Source: Cryptomeria japonica (lineage: Eukaryota > Streptophyta > Pinopsida > Cupressales > Cupressaceae). Taken from it: a stretch of 64,000 nucleotides of DNA. The stretch spans positions 373,531,009-373,595,008 of the forward strand of contig NC_081415.1 in assembly GCF_030272615.1 (NCBI RefSeq), in the 5' to 3' direction. Made by a program: the position numbers and the translations under genes. The notes below the pieces were generated by a model. That model ran no database searches. It was not told the DNA's origin and saw only the letters and a list, made by a program, of their open reading frames with translations. Shown piece after piece: positions 10,877 to 21,999 of the stretch; the stretch's first letter is position 1; the number at the start of each line of letters is the position of its first letter.

Positions 10877-11374
10877 AAATCTTTGGAAGTCAGTGTTTTA
10901 TCAAGAGAGATAACTACACTAAGAAGTTTGATGCAAAATTTGATGAGGAAATTTTTCTTGGTTACTCTTCTAAGAGTAAGGAGTATAAATGTTACAATAA
11001 GAGAACTAAGAAAATTGTTGAAAGTGCTAATATAAAAGTTTATGATTTATCTGATAAGTCTGAAGGTACAAGAAGATCAGAACTTGAAAAAGGATGATAA
11101 TGAAGAAATGTTTGTGACTATTGAACCGAAAGCAATGAATAATGAAGAACCAAAAAATGTAGAACTAGGTGCTCAACCGGTAAGTGATGATAGTGAGGAA
11201 GAAGATGAAGAACCTGATGAAGAAGATGCAGAACTGACACAGGAAATACCTAGATATGTCAAATTGAATCATTCACAAGAACAAATAATTAGTGATAAGA
11301 ATGTAGGTGTGCAAACCAGGAGAAAGATGAGAGAGAATTCATTTTTTATATCTACAATTGAACCTGACAATTAA
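10873..11374 (+). pseudogene. C2 integrase tail and acidic linker
   Basis: Two overlapping frames continue the polyprotein: LKIFGSQCFIKRDNYTKKFD and EEIFLGYSSKSKEYKCYNKR are the copia integrase C-terminal region. From about 11042 the frame changes to an acidic linker (DDSEEEDEEPDEEDAEL) ending near EQIISDKNVGVQTRRKM, the usual join to reverse transcriptase. A frame change is needed around 11060-11090. Confidence 0.75.
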
Positions 11375-11375
11375 G

Positions 11376-12893
11376 AAAGCACTAAAGGATGATGATTGGG
11401 TTAAAGATATGAATGAAGAATTAGATCAAATTAAGAAGAATCGGACATGGTCCTTGTTCCTAGACTGGAAGATAAAAATGTGATTGGAACAAAATGGGTC
11501 TTCAAAAATAAATTGAATGAAGAAGGAAGGATTGTAAGAAACAAGGCAAGGTTAGTAAGAAAAGGGTATGCTCAAGAGGAAGGTGAGGAATACGATGAAA
11601 CATTTGCACATGTTGCTAGATTAGAAGGTGTAAGGATGTTGTTGGCATTTGCTGCATAAAAGGGATTCAAAGTCTACCAAATGGATCTCAAGTCAGCCTT
11701 TTTAAATGGGATTCTAGAAGAAGAAGTATACATTGAACAGTCAGATGGATTTTCCTTGGCCAATGATAAAGACATGTTGTGTAAATTCCACAAAGATTTG
11801 TATGGTCTTAAGTAGGCACCAAGAGCATGGTATGAGAGATTACATGCACATTTGATCAAGATTGGATTCCAATGTACCAGTGAGGACATCAATATTTATT
11901 TGAAGACTGATGGAGACAAGATGCTAAAGGTAGAAGTGTTTGTTGATGACATAATTTTTGGTGGCAATGATGATATATGTATGGACTTTTCTAATATTAT
12001 GAAAAAGGAATTTGAAATGTCTCTAATCAAAGAAATTAAGTTCTTTATTGGTTTACAAGTTCAACAACTGGATGGTGGTATCTTTATTTGTCAGACCAAG
12101 TATATCAAAGAGGTATTGAAGATTTTCGGCATGGAAGACTGCAAACCGGTAGGGACACCGATGGTTACTGGTTGCAAGTTATCAAAGGAAGATGATTCCC
12201 CTATTGTTAGTGAAAAAGAGTACAGGTCTATGATTGGTAAGCTACACTATGTTGTCCATAGCAAACCGAGCATTGCTCATGTTGTTGGATTAGTGGCTAG
12301 ATTTCAAAAAGAGCCTAAAGAGAGTCACATGGTGGCTATGAAGAGAATTTTTTGGTATCTCAAAGGCACTGTAGACTATGGTTTATGGTATCCTTATAAA
12401 GGTAGTTTTACTTTAGATGTCTTTACTGATGTTGATTGGGCAAGTAATGTGGATGAACGAAAAAAGAACAATTGGTGGAGCTTTTCTACTTGGAGGAAGA
12501 TTAGTGGCATGGATGAGCAAGAAACAAACTTGTGTTTCTCAATCTACAACTAAAGCTAAGTATGTAGCTACATCCATGAATTGTACGTAGGAAATATGGA
12601 TGAGACATGTGCTAGAAGGATTCAAGATAGATATGTCAAAACTAGTGACTATCTATTGTGATAATACAAGTGCAATCAACATTTGTAAAAATCTTGTACT
12701 TCATGCTAGAACCAAGCACATTAAATTGAAGTATCACTTCCTAAGGGAAAGATTTCAAGATAAGGAGGTGAAGATGGAATATGTGAAGAGTAAAGATCAG
12801 TTAGCTGATATCTTTACTAAGCCCTTACCGAAGGCTACCTTTGAGTCTCTTAGAGGTAAACTAGGGGTTAGACCCCTACACCAGAAGAACTAG
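11376..12893 (+). pseudogene. C2 reverse transcriptase and RNase H
   Basis: Copia RT motifs appear in order: [67 protein letters not shown], then VEVFVDDIIFGG with active-site FVDD (residues 30-33 of the frame starting at 11852; YVDD is commoner). Next come CKPVGTPMVTGCKLSKED, YRSMIGKLHY and KRIFWYLKGTVDYGLWYP. RNase H starts with FTDVDWASNVDERKK and continues in another frame (12600-12893) with IYCDNTSAINICKN, RTKHIKLKYHFLRE and QLADIFTKPLPKATF. Stops at 11657 and 11814 and frame changes near 12480 and 12560 disable it. Confidence 0.88.
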
Positions 12894-13320
12894 AATGATG
12901 GAGATCCATCAATGATGTTGATTTCATGTTTATTTTTCACTAAGGATTGATGAAGGTACAGGCTACTTCTTTGGGAAGCAAGTCTGATGTAAAATTTTGA
13001 TTTAATGCTCTGTTATAATTTTTTTGATTTATGTATCAGAGATGATGGAAGACGCAGAAGCAGAATTAAAGACAAGTGATGCATTTACATATTTGACATT
13101 GTTGTCAAAGGGGGAGAATAAATGAATACAAATTAGATATGGCAGACATGTGAGAAGTTGAAGATCAGATTGAGTGAAGCATTGGTTTAGGGGGAGATGA
13201 CAAAAGGAGAACTGACAGAGTTGTGATCTAAGATGTGATATCGGCAAGAAAGTTGTTGATGATGATGTTATTCTGATTATATATCTAATTAGTGTTGCCA
13301 TCAATGCCAAAGGGGAAGAT
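12894..13320 (+). other. C2 3' noncoding region with polypurine tract
   Basis: Three purine tracts follow pol: GTCAAAGGGGGAGAATAA (about 13104), TTAGGGGGAGATGAC (about 13187) and CCAAAGGGGAAGAT (13307-13320). The last touches the 3' LTR and is the plus-strand primer. The repeated internal tracts are a habit of this copia group. No further gene is seen. Confidence 0.65.
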
Positions 13321-14970
13321 TGTTGGAATTTGGCATAACTGATGCAGATCAGGTCATGCAGTTGAAGTTGGATGATTGTACCGGTAAAGGATAGAAGTCT
13401 ATTTGTGATGAAGAGATTGAGATTCTATGAATTGATGACATGACCAGTTATTTGTGTTGTCATTGCCGATAACTGATGTTCCTAATGTTTTCTTTTATCA
13501 TCTTAGTGATTTGGTTTATCCCTAGATAGGGTTTACTGGCACTGAACTAAAGTCTATGAAATAGGACTTTAACCGGTAAAGCAAAATTGTTTTGATTGGA
13601 TTGGTCGATTGGCGATGATTGGTGATTTGCAGTTTGAATGCTGAACTTGTATAATAGAAAAGTGTATATGACCAAAACCAGAACTTGTGATGATTACCAA
13701 AAGGTGTGTTTCAAATTTTTGATAAAGTTTTGCTAAGGTTTTAGTAGGGTTTAAAGACCGGTGAAGAAATCATCAAACCGGTAATCATTTATGTTATGAT
13801 GGTGATTGACAGCAAGTCTACTTAATGTTGGTAACATAGCACAATCCATGTGAAAGATTTAATAGTTGTTTTGGCACGATTCAAGATTTTCTTGGGAATC
13901 AGCAAAATGCTTAGTAGAGTGTTTTGAGGATACAGATCAGAATTCTATGATGAGTTAAGATCAATCAACAATTGATATTGTATTGTAATTTGATATAATG
14001 ATCTGGATAGTGATCTACGATGATCTTTTGTGATCTTATTGTAAATTTGTGGTATAATTAGGTTGTGTGGCCGACCTAGTTTAGATGATTGTTTATGTTG
14101 ACATAGTTGATATTTATTGTGTCAGTGATCTTAGAGAATGTGTTAAGTTGTCCAAGTGAAGTGTGAAATCTGCCTGAGAGTTGTAGAGTGTTGTGTATAA
14201 CAAGATCTGATCAAGCAAGCAGAGAAATGCAAGAAACAAATCATTTTCTTAATGTTGTTCCCTAACAGTTGCAGTAGGTTAAATCCCTTCACTGGATAGG
14301 TTCTAACAGGCCTTAATCATTTAAGTCCCCTAACAGGGAATCTCTCAAAAGAGTGTTAAATCCTCTCATGAGGTTGATCCTAATAGATCATCAAGCTCCT
14401 AATTGAGTTACAAGGCAAATCCCCTAACAGGGTCTTCTCTTAACCGGGTGTATTGTAAGCTTCTAACAAGACTAAGCTCCTAATAGAGCGTACTTCAAAA
14501 GAGTACAAATATTTTTGGGTGCCAACTCCCACCATGCTTTTTTACCTAATTGGGTTTCCACGTCAAAAACTTATGGTGTTCATGTGTGGAATACTTTTCA
14601 TTTGATGTTCTTGTTTATATTTTATTTCATGCATTATTTCTGAGAAACCAGTTATGATCTTTTATCAAAAGTTTATTAGAGGTTACCGATACTGATAAGA
14701 AGTTGTTTGAGAAAATATTTGATCTTATTGATAAGGTTAATGAGTTGGTAGTTGATCAAGTTTATATGATGACTTTCATGGTGAGAGTATTGGTAAATGA
14801 TTTGATTAATGTGTTAAGAAAACATGATAAAGGTATTAGATCTGATTATAGAAGTTGTGATATCTGAGATAAGTTGAAATAAGTTTGATTTTGAATTAAA
14901 GTTTGACTTGGTCTTAATACCGATTCACCCCTCCCCTCTCAGTATTAACTGGATCCTCATAAGATTAATA
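13321..14970 (+). repeat. C2 3' LTR
   Basis: It starts TGTTGGAATTTGGCATAACT and ends CCTCATAAGATTAATA; the last CA has become TA. It matches 7414-9058 but differs at many sites by eye, so the insertion is old. A stretch of about 25-30 bases present in the 5' LTR hairpin chain (near 8530) is missing here (near 14420). Confidence 0.85.
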
Positions 14971-14975
14971 GGTGT

Positions 14976-15645
14976 AGCATGTTTGAGGATTTGATTTGGG
15001 TCCATGCTATGTCCTTGCCAACATTGTATTGGTCTGGTTATGGATTTATGTATCGTGTGATGTAATTTTGTAATTAGGTCTTATATGTTGAGCCGACCTT
15101 AACGTTAAGGTTGATGATCTATATAAATAAGTATTGTAATCATGTAAGTTGGGTGTCTATGAGTGTATAAGGTTGTTGTATGTGTGAACAAGCTAATCTA
15201 TCATTTAGAAGTGTGGAAGAGCAAAGAAGAGTTGTTGTGTAGATAGTGTGCTTAATCAGAACTTTAATTAGGCATTTGGAGATTCTATCCTATCCATTCA
15301 TGTAATCTGGATTGTTGTCTGAGCTTTGTAAGGTATTGAGCCTTCCTTTGGGTTATATCCCTTTTTGTCTTTGAGCAGTGAGCTCTAGGCAGTGAATGCA
15401 TGTGCATTCCCCATTGTAATATTTACACATACTACTGTAGAGTATTATCATATTGTGGTTAGGTTCCCACCATGGTTTTTCCCCTAACTGGGTTTTCCAC
15501 ATTAAAAACCATGTGTTATGTGTGTTGTTGATGTGTTTTTTATCTTTACCTTTCTTTTTCTTGATCAGATCTAAAGTTGTGATTAATCTGGTTGAGTTTG
15601 GTGAAAACTGATTCACCCCACCTCTCAGTTTTCCTGCTATCAACA
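14976..15645 (+). repeat. C1 3' LTR, right part
   Basis: This is the continuation of the LTR begun at 6778, resuming after the duplicated GGTGT (14971-14975). It ends CTGATTCACCCCACCTCTCAG and then CAACA at 15645, parallel in layout to the end of the C2 LTR but different in sequence. A TATATAAATA box lies at about 15120-15128. Confidence 0.7.
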
Positions 15646-15655
15646 CACTCATCTT

Positions 15656-17740
15656 GTTATGTATGCAATTGTTTGCATTCAGGTGTTAAGAATATCATAT
15701 AAGAGTTTGTTTTCTCTAATTTTGGAGCATGCAACAACCTATATAAGACATGAAATGAAAATGAAAATGTGTATGATTTCAGGAACATCTCGTGTAAAAT
15801 TTTGTTTTCTCTAGTTTCGAGTATGTGTGACCCCATGTAAGACAAATATATGCCTGATTTGGAGGACATCTCATGTAAGAGATTGTTTTATCTATTTTTG
15901 AGAATGTGTATCATGTATAAGATAAATATATGCCTAGTTTCAAGGACATCTTGTGTAAGATTTTGTTTTCTATAGTTTTCAGAATGTACGTGTGTGGGGG
16001 AAAAAGTGACACTAAGCGAACATGCCCTAATCTCACTTTCAATCACACATTTGTTGAATACGAAAGAGCCTAGAGGTATCACACAATTGGCTACTTCTTT
16101 TTGTGGAAGAGAGAGTCACGGGCTACCTATTAGGATTTCTATCCTTTGTTGCAATTGAAAGATAAAATGATGCAAGTTCAATCCCTAACCCCAAAGTGCA
16201 AGTATGAACTAATAACAAGATTGCAGAATTGAACTTAAACAATGGAAAGCTGTAAACACAAGGACAAGATAAGAATGTAAATGCGTACCCAGTGTTAAAA
16301 TATGAATGAAAATATTCGGGACGGGGGCGCGGGCGCCACTATCCTGATTCTGCTCCTGAAACTATTGTTTTGCAACCTGAAAAGTTGTCGGAAAAATGCT
16401 GAAACTTGCTATCTGACAGAAGGACCAAGGCGCCCAGTGCCCCTGTCCTAGCAGGACCAGGGTGCCCCACGCCCCTATCCTAGTCTTTTGCTCTGAAATT
16501 TGGTGTGTTGTTCCATCTCAGTCTGCTTCTTCCGGATCTGCAACTTGCGGCGTCGTCCGAATTCTGAAACCTGCACTTATATCTGAAAAGGTGTGGTGGA
16601 TGGCTATATAGGGTTTTGCCTTAGTCAAACCCCCGCTTTGGTGATTTCAACCTCCATGAATAGCCAAGTTGTATTGTAAAAGTAATGTGTGTGCAGACCT
16701 TGTGTGTGTGCAAGATCCTAAAATGCAAGTAAGCAAACTAGAGCAACCTAGAAAGTAAACACTAATTGCTTGTAAATGATAATGTAAATGCTCCAAATCA
16801 AGATGCAAAGTGATCTAAAGCATGAATTCAAATGATATAATGAGGCTTATGCAAACACATGAAAACAACATGAAATCATACCCAACCCCAAGGGAGGGGT
16901 ACAAGCCAATCTTCAGTCGGTAATCCCCTATTGCTCTTCAATGTCTTCAAAGCCCTAAATGGATGAATGAAATTGATGAATGCTTGATGGATGGATGTTG
17001 AATGTTGTTGAAGTCTTCAAAGATCTTCTCTTTCACTGCATAGAAGGTCCTCGAAAACAAAATCCCAGATCCTTTCAAATGAAGAAAGAGAGCTCTTATA
17101 TATGAAACCCTAGGTCTTAATTTCAACTTTAGGCTGACCTAGAGATTGAATCTCCCGCCAATTTCTTGGGGTTAAGCTTTATTTTATGATTGGATCGTGC
17201 TCCTAAAATTTTGGGAAAAATGTTCGGGACCATGTGCACGTCGGGCGCCATGGTCCTGACAACTTTTCACCAAATTTTCAGGGCCGTTGGATATGATGAT
17301 TTTAGAGCGAATCCCAAAGTTACAGCTGATTTCGAGATGTTTTGACCCCCGAAATCAAGCCCCCAAGTTCAAAATAGGACCTAATTAGGGTTTTTGATTA
17401 AATGATGTATTGGAAGAATAAAATGAAAGGGGCACACTTTAATGAAAGGGCCCAACTTTATAATGTGGAAGATGATGAAATAGGACCTTAGACCTAATTA
17501 ATTTGATTAATTAAGTGCTAAAGGGGAAATGCAATGCAAAATGCAAAATGCGCCAAGGCGGGTGCTAAACTAGGTGTGAAATTGTACCACCCTAGCAAGT
17601 GCGTACAATTTACGACGCTACAGTACGCTCTGTGTAAGATGTATAAATGATGCATCTAGTTTTAGGCATGAAGAATCTCATGCAAAAAAAAATTTATCTA
17701 TCTTTGAGAATGAACACCCCATTTAAGACATTGCAAAAAA
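15656..17740. repeat. Tandem repeat of about 81 bp, split by a solo LTR
   Basis: Units begin near 15672, 15780, 15864, 15945 and 17660, each with GGACATCTYRTGTAAGA-like text followed by TTTTGTTTTCTCTAGTTT, GAATGTGT and ATGTAAGACAAATATATGCC. Spacing of the clean units is about 81-84 bases. The fourth unit is broken by solo LTR E at 15990, and its second half resumes at 17628 (CTCTGTGTAAGATGTATAAATG). At least five units can be seen; the array decays beyond 17740. Confidence 0.6.
15991..17622 (-). mobile_element. Solo LTR E (TGTAGCGTCG family), perfect duplication
   Basis: It is flanked on both sides by GTACG (15986-15990 and 17623-17627). Read on the minus strand it begins TGTAGCGTCGTAAATTGTAC and ends CCCCCACACA. 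It is 1,632 bp, the longest copy of this LTR family in the window (relatives at 2703-4051 and 5463-6657). It contains several GC-rich modules with GGGCGCC-type cores (about 16317-16346, 16425-16484, 17227-17256). The one at 17227-17256 has a perfect 8-bp stem, GGACCATG/CATGGTCC. Confidence 0.88.
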
Positions 17741-18780
17741 TATTGTACAAAGAGAGTGGTATGTATGCCACCCTTAAGATGTCAACATAGCCTTATTTTG
17801 ATATCTTAAGGAAGCTAGAAACAAGGATACCCACCTTCAACACCAAGGAGATATCCTTTTAGGAAACGATGTTCATAAATCCAAGATAAAGAGGTAATTC
17901 TCTTACAATAAAGGATAAGATAATTGAAAAAGAGATATCTTGAAACAAGTGTAAAGGGAATCTTTGGAGGAGAACAGATCTTTGCTTAAAAATCATCTAC
18001 CTCCAAGAGGAGTTTCTTGAATAAACATAAAATATTCTACCAAAATAAGGGAAGGAGAATAAAAATTCCTATCTTCCCCTTATTGCTAAGTGAAATGGAT
18101 TCTTGATGAAGGATGACACACTTTTGATCCAAAGTGAAGGGTTTGTTTAGAATAGACATGCATTGCCATGTTTAAAAGAGGTTGTAGTCAAGGATACACA
18201 CCTCCTGCATAAGAGAGAATTCTTGAGAAAACAACTTCACACAACGAATGACATCACATCATAAGAAAACACCACTCAACAAAGTAAAATTGGATCCTTA
18301 CAAAGGATGAGAAATATCAATACTAACCTCTAAGGAGAGATTATACATAATAAAATACACTATTCCAAGCAAAGAAAGGTCCTAAATAAACAAACACACA
18401 TGTACTCACATGAAGGAATATTCAATACAATAAAATAAATTATGTTTTGCAAAAGAAGAGGTAACATTCAAAAGGGAAAGATGTAGTATTAAGATGAAGG
18501 ATCACACACCTCTCTAGGGAGAGATTATTCATAAGAGACATACCATTTCAAGAAAGGAATAGATCCTAACCAAGGAACACTCATGTACTTTCATGAATGA
18601 TAATTCCATATAAGAAAGGACATCAAGTTATGAAAAATAGAACCCATAAAGAAAATAGTAAAACCTTAGATAGAGAGTAGAGATAATATAATATTCTTGC
18701 CCTCCAAGTATATAAGAAAGAATGAATTGTGTTTCTACCCCAAGATGATTGTAATTGAAAAAGCATACCTCTTATTCCAA
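17741..18780. repeat. Degenerate repeats, about 182-bp period, no gene
   Basis: Blocks reading ACCTCTAAGGAGAGATTATACA (18326) and ACCTCTCTAGGGAGAGATTATTCA (18508) start matching stretches of about 100 bases that end with CATGTACT..CATGAA. They are 182 bases apart. Weaker relatives are near 17830 and 18190 (GGATACACACCTCC). The remainder is purine-rich, A/T-rich sequence without an open frame worth naming. It may be an old satellite-like array or a decayed retroelement leader. Confidence 0.4.
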
Positions 18781-18959
18781 AGAGCCCCCAATTAAGTTAA
18801 CTACTAGTTCCATACGGTGAGGAGCAACATGATAGGGTGAATGGAGTGCTAAGGCACTACCTCTTCACCAAGGAAGAGTGAAAGATCAGTTGTAAGAGAT
18901 ATGGAAGCTGTATCACATTGGTCTTGAACAAATGTTTTAAATACTTTACATTTTCCAAG

Positions 18960-19500
18960 AGCTGAGAGTAACTATGATTAAAAATACAATGTTCGTCACC
19001 TTCCTTATGCTTATAATTGCAATTAAGTCTAATGAAAGGAAAAACAACCTTCTTATCATACTTGAATCTCCAAAAGATTCTAGTAGATCATTTCTCTTGG
19101 TCATCAATATGAGTAGGTCTTGTATCTTGAAATTTAGGACAACGGTTGTTAGATGGAGATGGATATTTTTCTATGATTTTGACTATGCCATTATCAATGA
19201 GTCCTTGCTTTCCATTTTGAAAATTTGGACAATCATTGGTATCATGATCATTAGTTTGATGATGTAATCAAAAAGGAGTTTTTGAGAAAGAAGCATCCTT
19301 AGATGGACTATATATTTTATGTCTTGAAAAGTACTCCTTAAGATTTTCTACCCTAAGGAGATCATCCATTGGTGAATGATGAGAATGTCCTATGCCTTCA
19401 ATACTAACTTTTGTAGGAGGATTTATAGGGACTTTGATTCCTTGTTCAAATTTTCATATTCCTTGTCCTCTATAGATTTGTCTTGATATGTTTTTATAGC
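18960..19500 (-). pseudogene. Fragment of a Tat-type gypsy gag
   Basis: On the minus strand around 19270-19150 the translation reads HQTNDHDTNDCPNFQNGKQG and then LIDNGIVKI. This resembles the tail of Tat-type gag, HxTxxC..L...I..LI..G, which element K shows as HKTSNCHRLKDLVQDLID (about 40470). Frame changes and stops surround it, and no LTR could be assigned. Best read as an old gag scrap; moderate doubt. Confidence 0.35.
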
Positions 19501-20900
19501 CACTCTTATAAGATCTTTCTATCATCATGCATGTATCCTCTTTGATACGTTGGGAAGGAAGATCCTTGTGCAAGAGCACCTAGTTTTGAGTACAACTTCT
19601 TCATTTTTGTGTGATTGTTCATAGTTTGGTTTGATATGGTTAATAATAGTATTCTCTTAGGTCCTAATATGTTTTTTAAATGTTTTGGTAGGTCGAATGT
19701 CCTTAGGACAATGCATTTGCTCAATTTTGGCTTGTAAGCCCTTGTAAGCCTAAAATGGCATAATCTTGCATTTTGATGTAAAATGCCTTGAATAGAATTG
19801 TTTGGAATTGGGACATGTTAATGTAATGTTCTTTAGTCATCTTATATGGTTCAGAGGAGAAAACAAAGCATGTAATGCAAAAATGCCCTTTTTGGAAAAA
19901 GTTGTCAAAGTTGCTTGACAACTTTTTGCAACATTGAGCGACTTTTTGCATTTTTCAGCAAAGGGTTGGTTAGGAAACTGATGGAGAGTTAGTTTGGTAA
20001 AAAGATAGCATATAAATTCTCTGAGAATGAATTTAATGAGGTTGTTGAACACCTGGAGTAGATTGGAATACAAATTGGAGTCCACTTTTGAGTTTTACCT
20101 TGTGCTTTTCAAAGAATTAGAGCAGCAATTCGTACTTAATGGATTGATTGCATTGTTGTTATTTTCTTATTGTTTTGTAAATTCTCTTGTAGTTCTCAGG
20201 AAACATTTTTATTAGTTTTTGTGCAAGTTTGAATTGAGTTGTTAATCATGTAAGCTCTCAGCTTGAGCAGGGGTTTGAGAGGCCCAAACATGGTTCCAGC
20301 TTGAAGTCCTTTGAGTTCTTCTCAATAACCCATAGGAATCGATCCATGGAACCTTTGTACAATTTAAATATTCTTTATTTTCCTTTGGAGGTCATGGAAA
20401 TTCCAATGAACATCATTTCCTAGGTGAGCTCAGTCATAGCCCGGTTAGGGAATGAGTGAAATTATGCAAGTGCTTGCAGGGATGAACAACGTTGGAAGTG
20501 AAAGTTGTTTGGCATGAGAAAGTGGGGTGTGGTAGAGCATATGTGTGATTTTGGAGGTGTGGAAGATCAAGGAAGACACCAAACCCTTAGAAAAAGACCA
20601 AAACAAGCCTAAAACCACCTAAAACAAGCATTTCTCGGGTTCCGTACATGTACGGTCATACTAATATTTCTCATGTCATAAATTGGAAAGTAATCCCAAA
20701 AGGATATCCTGATCATCAAATATTTTGTGTGGGTCTTTGCGTAAATTGTGAGAAAATCCACAAAAACTGGGTAGGTAGGGCTAATTGGGGCTCTAGGGCT
20801 ATTAGGCCTAGAAAATAGGGAAAGGAAGGATCGATGAGGAAATGAATCAAATCCATACTCAAAACTAGTTGATTACCCTTGGAAAATGTCATAAACACCT
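19501..20900 (+). other. Probable LTR and leader of gypsy element G
   Basis: This 1.4-kb stretch lies just upstream of the plus-strand gag of G, where its LTR and leader must be. A TATA-like box (GCATATAAATTC, about 20009) is followed by an LTR-like transcribed stretch rich in T. I could not find a convincing primer site or the LTR ends, and the matching 3' LTR is outside the window. It contains a perfect 13-bp hairpin (19896-19927) and a 14-bp palindrome (20642-20655). No gene is visible. Confidence 0.35.
19896..19927. repeat. Perfect 13-bp inverted repeat
   Basis: AAAAAGTTGTCAA, a 6-base loop (AGTTGC), then TTGACAACTTTTT. In RNA this would form a 13-bp hairpin ending in a T run. It lies in the probable LTR of G. 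Confidence 0.7.
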
Positions 20901-20913
20901 ACTACAACCTTTG

Positions 20914-21490
20914 TAAGCATTTTTTAAGAGTTGGAGATTATAAGGTTGGATTTACCCTTATGAATCTCAACCATGCCTGAGCCACCTATGAGCACATCTT
21001 GATTGGGAGCACTCCTAGAGAGTTTAGGTATCTAAATTGATTACTAGACCAGATAAACAATGAAGGGAGCCCACTAGGACAACACTTGACTACCTTTTGA
21101 CAAAGGAAAGACCCTATTATACTTGAAGAACCTTTCCTTAAAGCAATCAAAGCCTTAGGAGGAAAATCCCTAGAAGGAGTGCCACTTTTTTATGGAAAAA
21201 TGGAGCCTAAGGTAGTTCTGGAATGGATAGAGGGATTGGAGAATCACTTTGAATGTTATGGAATCGGTGAGGCACAAAAGGTGAAGGTGGCCAAATCTAT
21301 ATTGAGAGGGGCAACATTGACTTGGTGAAAATTTATTCAAGAAGAGAGGCAAAAAGAGGGCAAGAACCCCATAGCTACTTGGAAAGGCATGTTAGCCAAG
21401 GTGAAAGAGGCATACATCCCTGAAGATTATGAGATCCAATTGCATAAGAGGATATAAAATCTAAGATAAAGAGACTTGGATGGAGACAAA
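20914..21490 (+). pseudogene. Gypsy element G: gag, first half
   Basis: The clearest part (about 21122-21490) reads LEEPFLKAIKALGGKSLEGV, FYGKMEPKVVLEWIEGLENH, KVKVAKSILRGATLTW and MLAKVKEAYIPEDYEIQLHK. This is the retrotransposon gag core of plant gypsy elements (F.G..P..WI..LE..F and the A...L.G.A..WW motif). Stops such as that after ATLTW fit a TGG to TGA change. The sequence stops after RDLDG near 21490, where minus-strand integrase of H begins. The protein picks up at 63,071 with RSNVVEDESTKVSRYLNGLR, the next part of the same domain. Confidence 0.75.
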
Positions 21491-21494
21491 ACTG

Positions 21495-21960
21495 TGTTGT
21501 CACATTATCCATCATAAATTCAATGACAACTTTACTAGTTGCCCTTTTAGTACATATGGCCTCAATCCATTTAGTGAAGTAATCGGTAGCCACCATGATC
21601 CACCTGTGACCTCTACCTGACTTTTTTGCTATCTCCCCAATAAAATCAATGCCCCACTAGACAAAAGGGGCTTCCACTGTAACAGGTTTAAGGGGTAAAG
21701 CTCCTTCATAATTTTAACTTAGAAAAAAAAATTTGGCATGGATCACACTTCTGAACATGCTCATGGGCATCTTTAAACAAAGTGGGCCAATAGTATCCTG
21801 CCCTGACTATTTTACCAGCTGTGGTTTTGGCTGAGTAATGACCTCCACATACTCCATTGTGCATTTCTATTAGCATCCCTTAAGCTTGGGAATCATCTAG
21901 GCACATCAATAATGCCCCATCTCTATTTTGCCAATATAAATCCCCTTGAATAAGGACGTA
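21495..21960 (-). pseudogene. Element H integrase, N-terminal half
   Basis: Reading leftwards, the zinc-binding domain shows MHNGVCGGHYSAKTTAGKIV, AGYYWPTLFKDAHEHV and KCDPCQ (the HHCC pattern). Next come WGIDFIGEI with the first catalytic Asp, then MVATDYFTKWIEAI and VVIEFMMDNVTT. The expected following RFG..., second Asp and Glu are absent; the next bases are the gag of G in reverse. Stops interrupt the zinc domain. Integrase would join element DNA to the chromosome; this copy cannot. Confidence 0.8.
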
Positions 21961-21999
21961 CTTTTGAGACTTCAATTTCAACGTCCTTTTCTAATTTTG

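Larger units (their letters stand above)
7414..14970 (+). mobile_element. Copia element C2, full structure but decayed
   Basis: C2 has two LTRs of about 1.65 kb (7414-9058 and 13321-14970), an initiator-Met primer site (9061-9072), gag, protease, integrase remnant, RT and RNase H in copia order, and a polypurine tract (13309-13320). Flanks are GTTGT (7409-7413) and GGTGT (14971-14975), four of five identical. It is 7,557 bp long. Stops, frame changes and an internal integrase deletion show it is dead. The insertion splits the 3' LTR of C1, so C2 is younger than C1. Confidence 0.88.
4411..15645 (+). mobile_element. Copia element C1, internally deleted, with two nested insertions
   Basis: C1 runs from TGTTGGATATTAGAG (4411) to CTATCAACA (15645), flanked by CACTA (4406-4410) and CACTC (15646-15650), a 4-of-5 duplication. 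The order is: 58 bases of 5' LTR, a deletion junction, the last part of pol (RT tail and RNase H), 3' noncoding with polypurine tracts, and the 3' LTR. A solo LTR sits in the 3' noncoding (5463-6657), and the whole of copia C2 sits in the 3' LTR (7414-14970). Without the insertions C1 is about 2.5 kb. Primer site, gag, protease, integrase and most of RT are gone, so it cannot move by itself. Confidence 0.75.
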
